Shown here: piece by piece, positions 23,453-24,914 of the stretch
How the letters are laid out: every line of letters starts with the position of its first letter
Position numbering within the stretch: position 1 is the first letter of the stretch
Assembly (NCBI GenBank): GCA_002455955.1
Contig: DKLZ01000014.1
Location: 4,242 to 29,155, forward strand
Length of the DNA stretch: 24,914 nucleotides
Direction: 5' to 3'
Source: Dehalococcoidia bacterium UBA6627
Lineage (GTDB): Bacteria; Chloroflexota; Dehalococcoidia; UBA2979
Program-made: the position numbers and the translations under genes
Notes under the pieces: model-generated
Seen by the model: only the letters and a program-made list of their open reading frames with translations
Databases searched by the model: none
Told to the model about the DNA's origin: nothing

Positions 23453-24727
23453 TCATGGGTACTTGTAGTTCCGGATACCAGGTACGAAGCGCCAAGCGGC
23501 AATAGTGAAAGCCAGCGCTGCTGCACCGCCAAACGTGAGCGTAGAAGATAGTCCGATTAATGCAGTTAGGAATCCAACTTCGAGAGTTCCTACGTTATTT
23601 GCGGTTTGAGCGGCTAGTACCTGCAATGCAACCGCACGTCCACGCATTCGGTCCGGGGTTGTTAGTTGCACGATTGAGTGGCGCATCGCGACGCTGATTC
23701 CGTCCATCGCTCCGAGGCCACCAATCAGAAGAGCGCCTACCCATAGTTGTCGGCTGATTGCGAGCGGGAACAGTAATAGGGCATAGATGATCGTCGCGTA
23801 GAGTACGAGCATTCCCTTCGAGCGGTAGTTTTGCAGTATTAGCACTAGTAATGTGCCTCCGATTCCGCCGACTGAGTTAGCGGCAGTTAGCAAACCAGTC
23901 GCGGCTGCGCCTCCGCCGTAGAGTTCTTTTGCGAACATAGGAAAAAGCTGACGGTAGAAACTGAACACAGTGATTCCAGCATCGAGGGTGTACAGTCCTG
24001 GAAGAAGTTTATGCCGACGGACAAAACGAAATCCTTCCCATGTGCGCTGAAGAGTTGATCCGCTTTCAGGGACTAATGGAGGTTGGAAGCGAATGCGGAT
24101 CAGCATGGGTAACAGAAGTGCCGGCGTCGCGATTACTACGGCAAGGAAGAATGTTGCAGTGACGTTCATTAGTGCTGCGACTAGTGCAAACAAAAGTGGT
24201 GCGATTACTGCGGCGGCTTGCTGAGTAACGGTCTGCAGAGCCACACCTTGTACGACCCAACGTTCGGGAACTACAGATGGTAGTAATGCGGCTTGCGCTG
24301 GACTGCCCATGATGTTGGTTGAGGCCATCGCCGCGATTGCAATGTAGACGTGCCATGGCTGAAGCTCACCAGTCAGATCAAGGATGCCCATACCAAACAT
24401 CAGAGATACAGATACCGCTTGTGTCGCCATCAACATTTGACGTCTGTCTACTCGATCAGCAAGCGTTCCGCTCCAGACTAGTGCTGGAATTTGAACGATA
24501 AGCTGCACTGCTCCGATCAAGGCTAGTTGTGAAACAGATCCGGTTGTTTCAAAGATCCAGAAGCTAGTGACCAAGATTCGTAATTCACGAGTCATCACCC
24601 AGGAGAGTGCAGCCCCCCAGAGGTAACGGAAGCCGTCGAGTTGAAATGGCGACCATGGGCGAGGATCGACATCTGTATCAGTCGACTTGGTGTCGGAATG
24701 TGATCTTTCTTCGCCGTGGTGGCTCAT
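23453..24727 (-). CDS. MFS transporter, EntS/MFS_3-like exporter
   Basis: This is a major facilitator with about 12 membrane helices, 424 residues. A polar N-terminal tail of about 30 residues (His/Asp/Ser-rich) precedes the first helix. The cytoplasmic loop motif GTLADRVDRRQ (87-97) and DRMRGRAVALQVLAAQTA in the second half are typical of the DHA3/MFS_3 group, which includes enterobactin and macrolide exporters. TSFWIFETTGSVSQLALIGA near the start and SPAQAALLPSVVPERW also fit. The substrate cannot be predicted, and no biosynthetic or regulatory gene lies next to it. No clear ribosome site precedes the ATG at 24727. The frame is open about 29 codons further without an ATG, GTG or TTG that I can see, so this start is the best available. 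Confidence 0.82.
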   Translation of the reverse strand: MSHHGEERSHSDTKSTDTDVDPRPWSPFQLDGFRYLWGAALSWVMTRELRILVTSFWIFETTGSVSQLALIGAVQLIVQIPALVWSGTLADRVDRRQMLMATQAVSVSLMFGMGILDLTGELQPWHVYIAIAAMASTNIMGSPAQAALLPSVVPERWVVQGVALQTVTQQAAAVIAPLLFALVAALMNVTATFFLAVVIATPALLLPMLIRIRFQPPLVPESGSTLQRTWEGFRFVRRHKLLPGLYTLDAGITVFSFYRQLFPMFAKELYGGGAAATGLLTAANSVGGIGGTLLVLILQNYRSKGMLVLYATIIYALLLFPLAISRQLWVGALLIGGLGAMDGISVAMRHSIVQLTTPDRMRGRAVALQVLAAQTANNVGTLEVGFLTALIGLSSTLTFGGAAALAFTIAAWRFVPGIRNYKYP

Positions 24728-24848
24728 GGCAGTGGCATGTGAAGGGCGTTCTCCGTCAGCACTCCTATTAGAACCGACACCATAGCGTCTGATCTGGTCG
24801 ATCTCGGTCAGGGCATGCTAACGGAGCAGATGCCAATGCAGTATCTGC

Positions 24849-24876
24849 TTGCACAAGAGGTTGGGTTCGCTACGAT
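24849..24876 (+). promoter_or_regulatory. Promoter of the tRNA-Glu gene
   Basis: TTGCAC (24849-24854) and TACGAT (24871-24876) are 16 bases apart. The -10 element ends 16 bases before the tRNA 5' end, a fitting distance for a short tRNA leader. Confidence 0.45.
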
Positions 24877-24892
24877 CGTTTCGGGTAGCAGT

Positions 24893-24914
24893 GGCGCATT
24901 CGTCTAGCGGCCTA
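24893..24914 (+). tRNA. tRNA-Glu, 3' part cut off by the window end
   Basis: The last 22 bases fit the 5' end of a tRNA: acceptor strand GGCGCAT, T8, C9, D-stem GTCT, and D-loop AGCGGCCTA. The TTCGTCTAGCGGCC run is the familiar opening of bacterial tRNA-Glu. The anticodon lies beyond the window, so the identity rests on the D-arm only. Confidence 0.75.

Noticed and set aside
1..24914. CRISPR arrays, insertion sequences, prophage or integration sites
   Set aside because: No regularly spaced direct repeats, transposase, integrase or phage genes were seen. The tRNA-Glu at the end is cut off, so a possible attachment site there cannot be judged.

Overview
The window looks like a stretch of ordinary chromosome from a free-living, aerobically respiring bacterium with base composition near 50% GC by eye. 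The genes are tightly packed housekeeping genes. I see no phage, insertion sequence, CRISPR array or toxin-antitoxin system. Several traits fit a Chloroflexota lineage (Dehalococcoidia or a marine SAR202-like group): a short MetG with a KASTS-type signature, a CBS-less GuaB3-type IMP dehydrogenase, an NLPY-type PrmC, and a metG/tatD/polyprenyl synthase cluster. This placement is inference from memory of such gene sets, and Actinomycetota or another deep lineage is not excluded.

Layout. (1) 1-7133, plus strand: the distal half of a complex I operon, nuoH (5' truncated)-nuoJ-nuoK-small ORF-nuoL-nuoM-nuoN, with overlapping or abutting stops and starts. nuoI is not in its usual place between nuoH and nuoJ. 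A 62-residue DUF2007-like gene sits between nuoK and nuoL. (2) 7156-10918, plus strand: ybeY, dnaX, recR, recO (rRNA maturation, replication clamp loader and RecFOR repair). An 11-G run ends one base before the dnaX start codon. (3) 11080-15176, minus strand: metG, a possible 39-codon ORF, tatD, and a long-chain polyprenyl diphosphate synthase fused to an N-terminal PspC domain. (4) 15177-15628: the longest non-coding stretch, a divergent regulatory region with two hairpins in the guaB3 leader. (5) 15629-16837, plus strand: guaB3. (6) 16962-21095, minus strand: hisS, prfA, a SpoU-family RNA methyltransferase and prmC, which form a translation and termination cluster. PrmC modifies the release factor encoded two genes upstream. 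(7) 21206-23356, plus strand: a bifunctional Rel (p)ppGpp synthetase/hydrolase, divergent from hisS. (8) 23453-24727, minus strand: an MFS_3-type exporter. (9) The window ends inside a plus-strand tRNA-Glu that has a recognisable promoter.

Together these genes cover proton-pumping NADH or ferredoxin oxidation, clamp loading and gap repair, isoprenoid chain synthesis, purine nucleotide metabolism, tRNA charging, translation termination and the stringent response. I found no convincing new biological system. The points most worth a second look are the PspC-prenyl synthase fusion, the small gene inside the nuo operon, the poly-G tract before dnaX, the structured guaB3 leader, hairpins without U-tracts at convergent gene junctions, and loss of zinc ligands in both DnaX and RecO.
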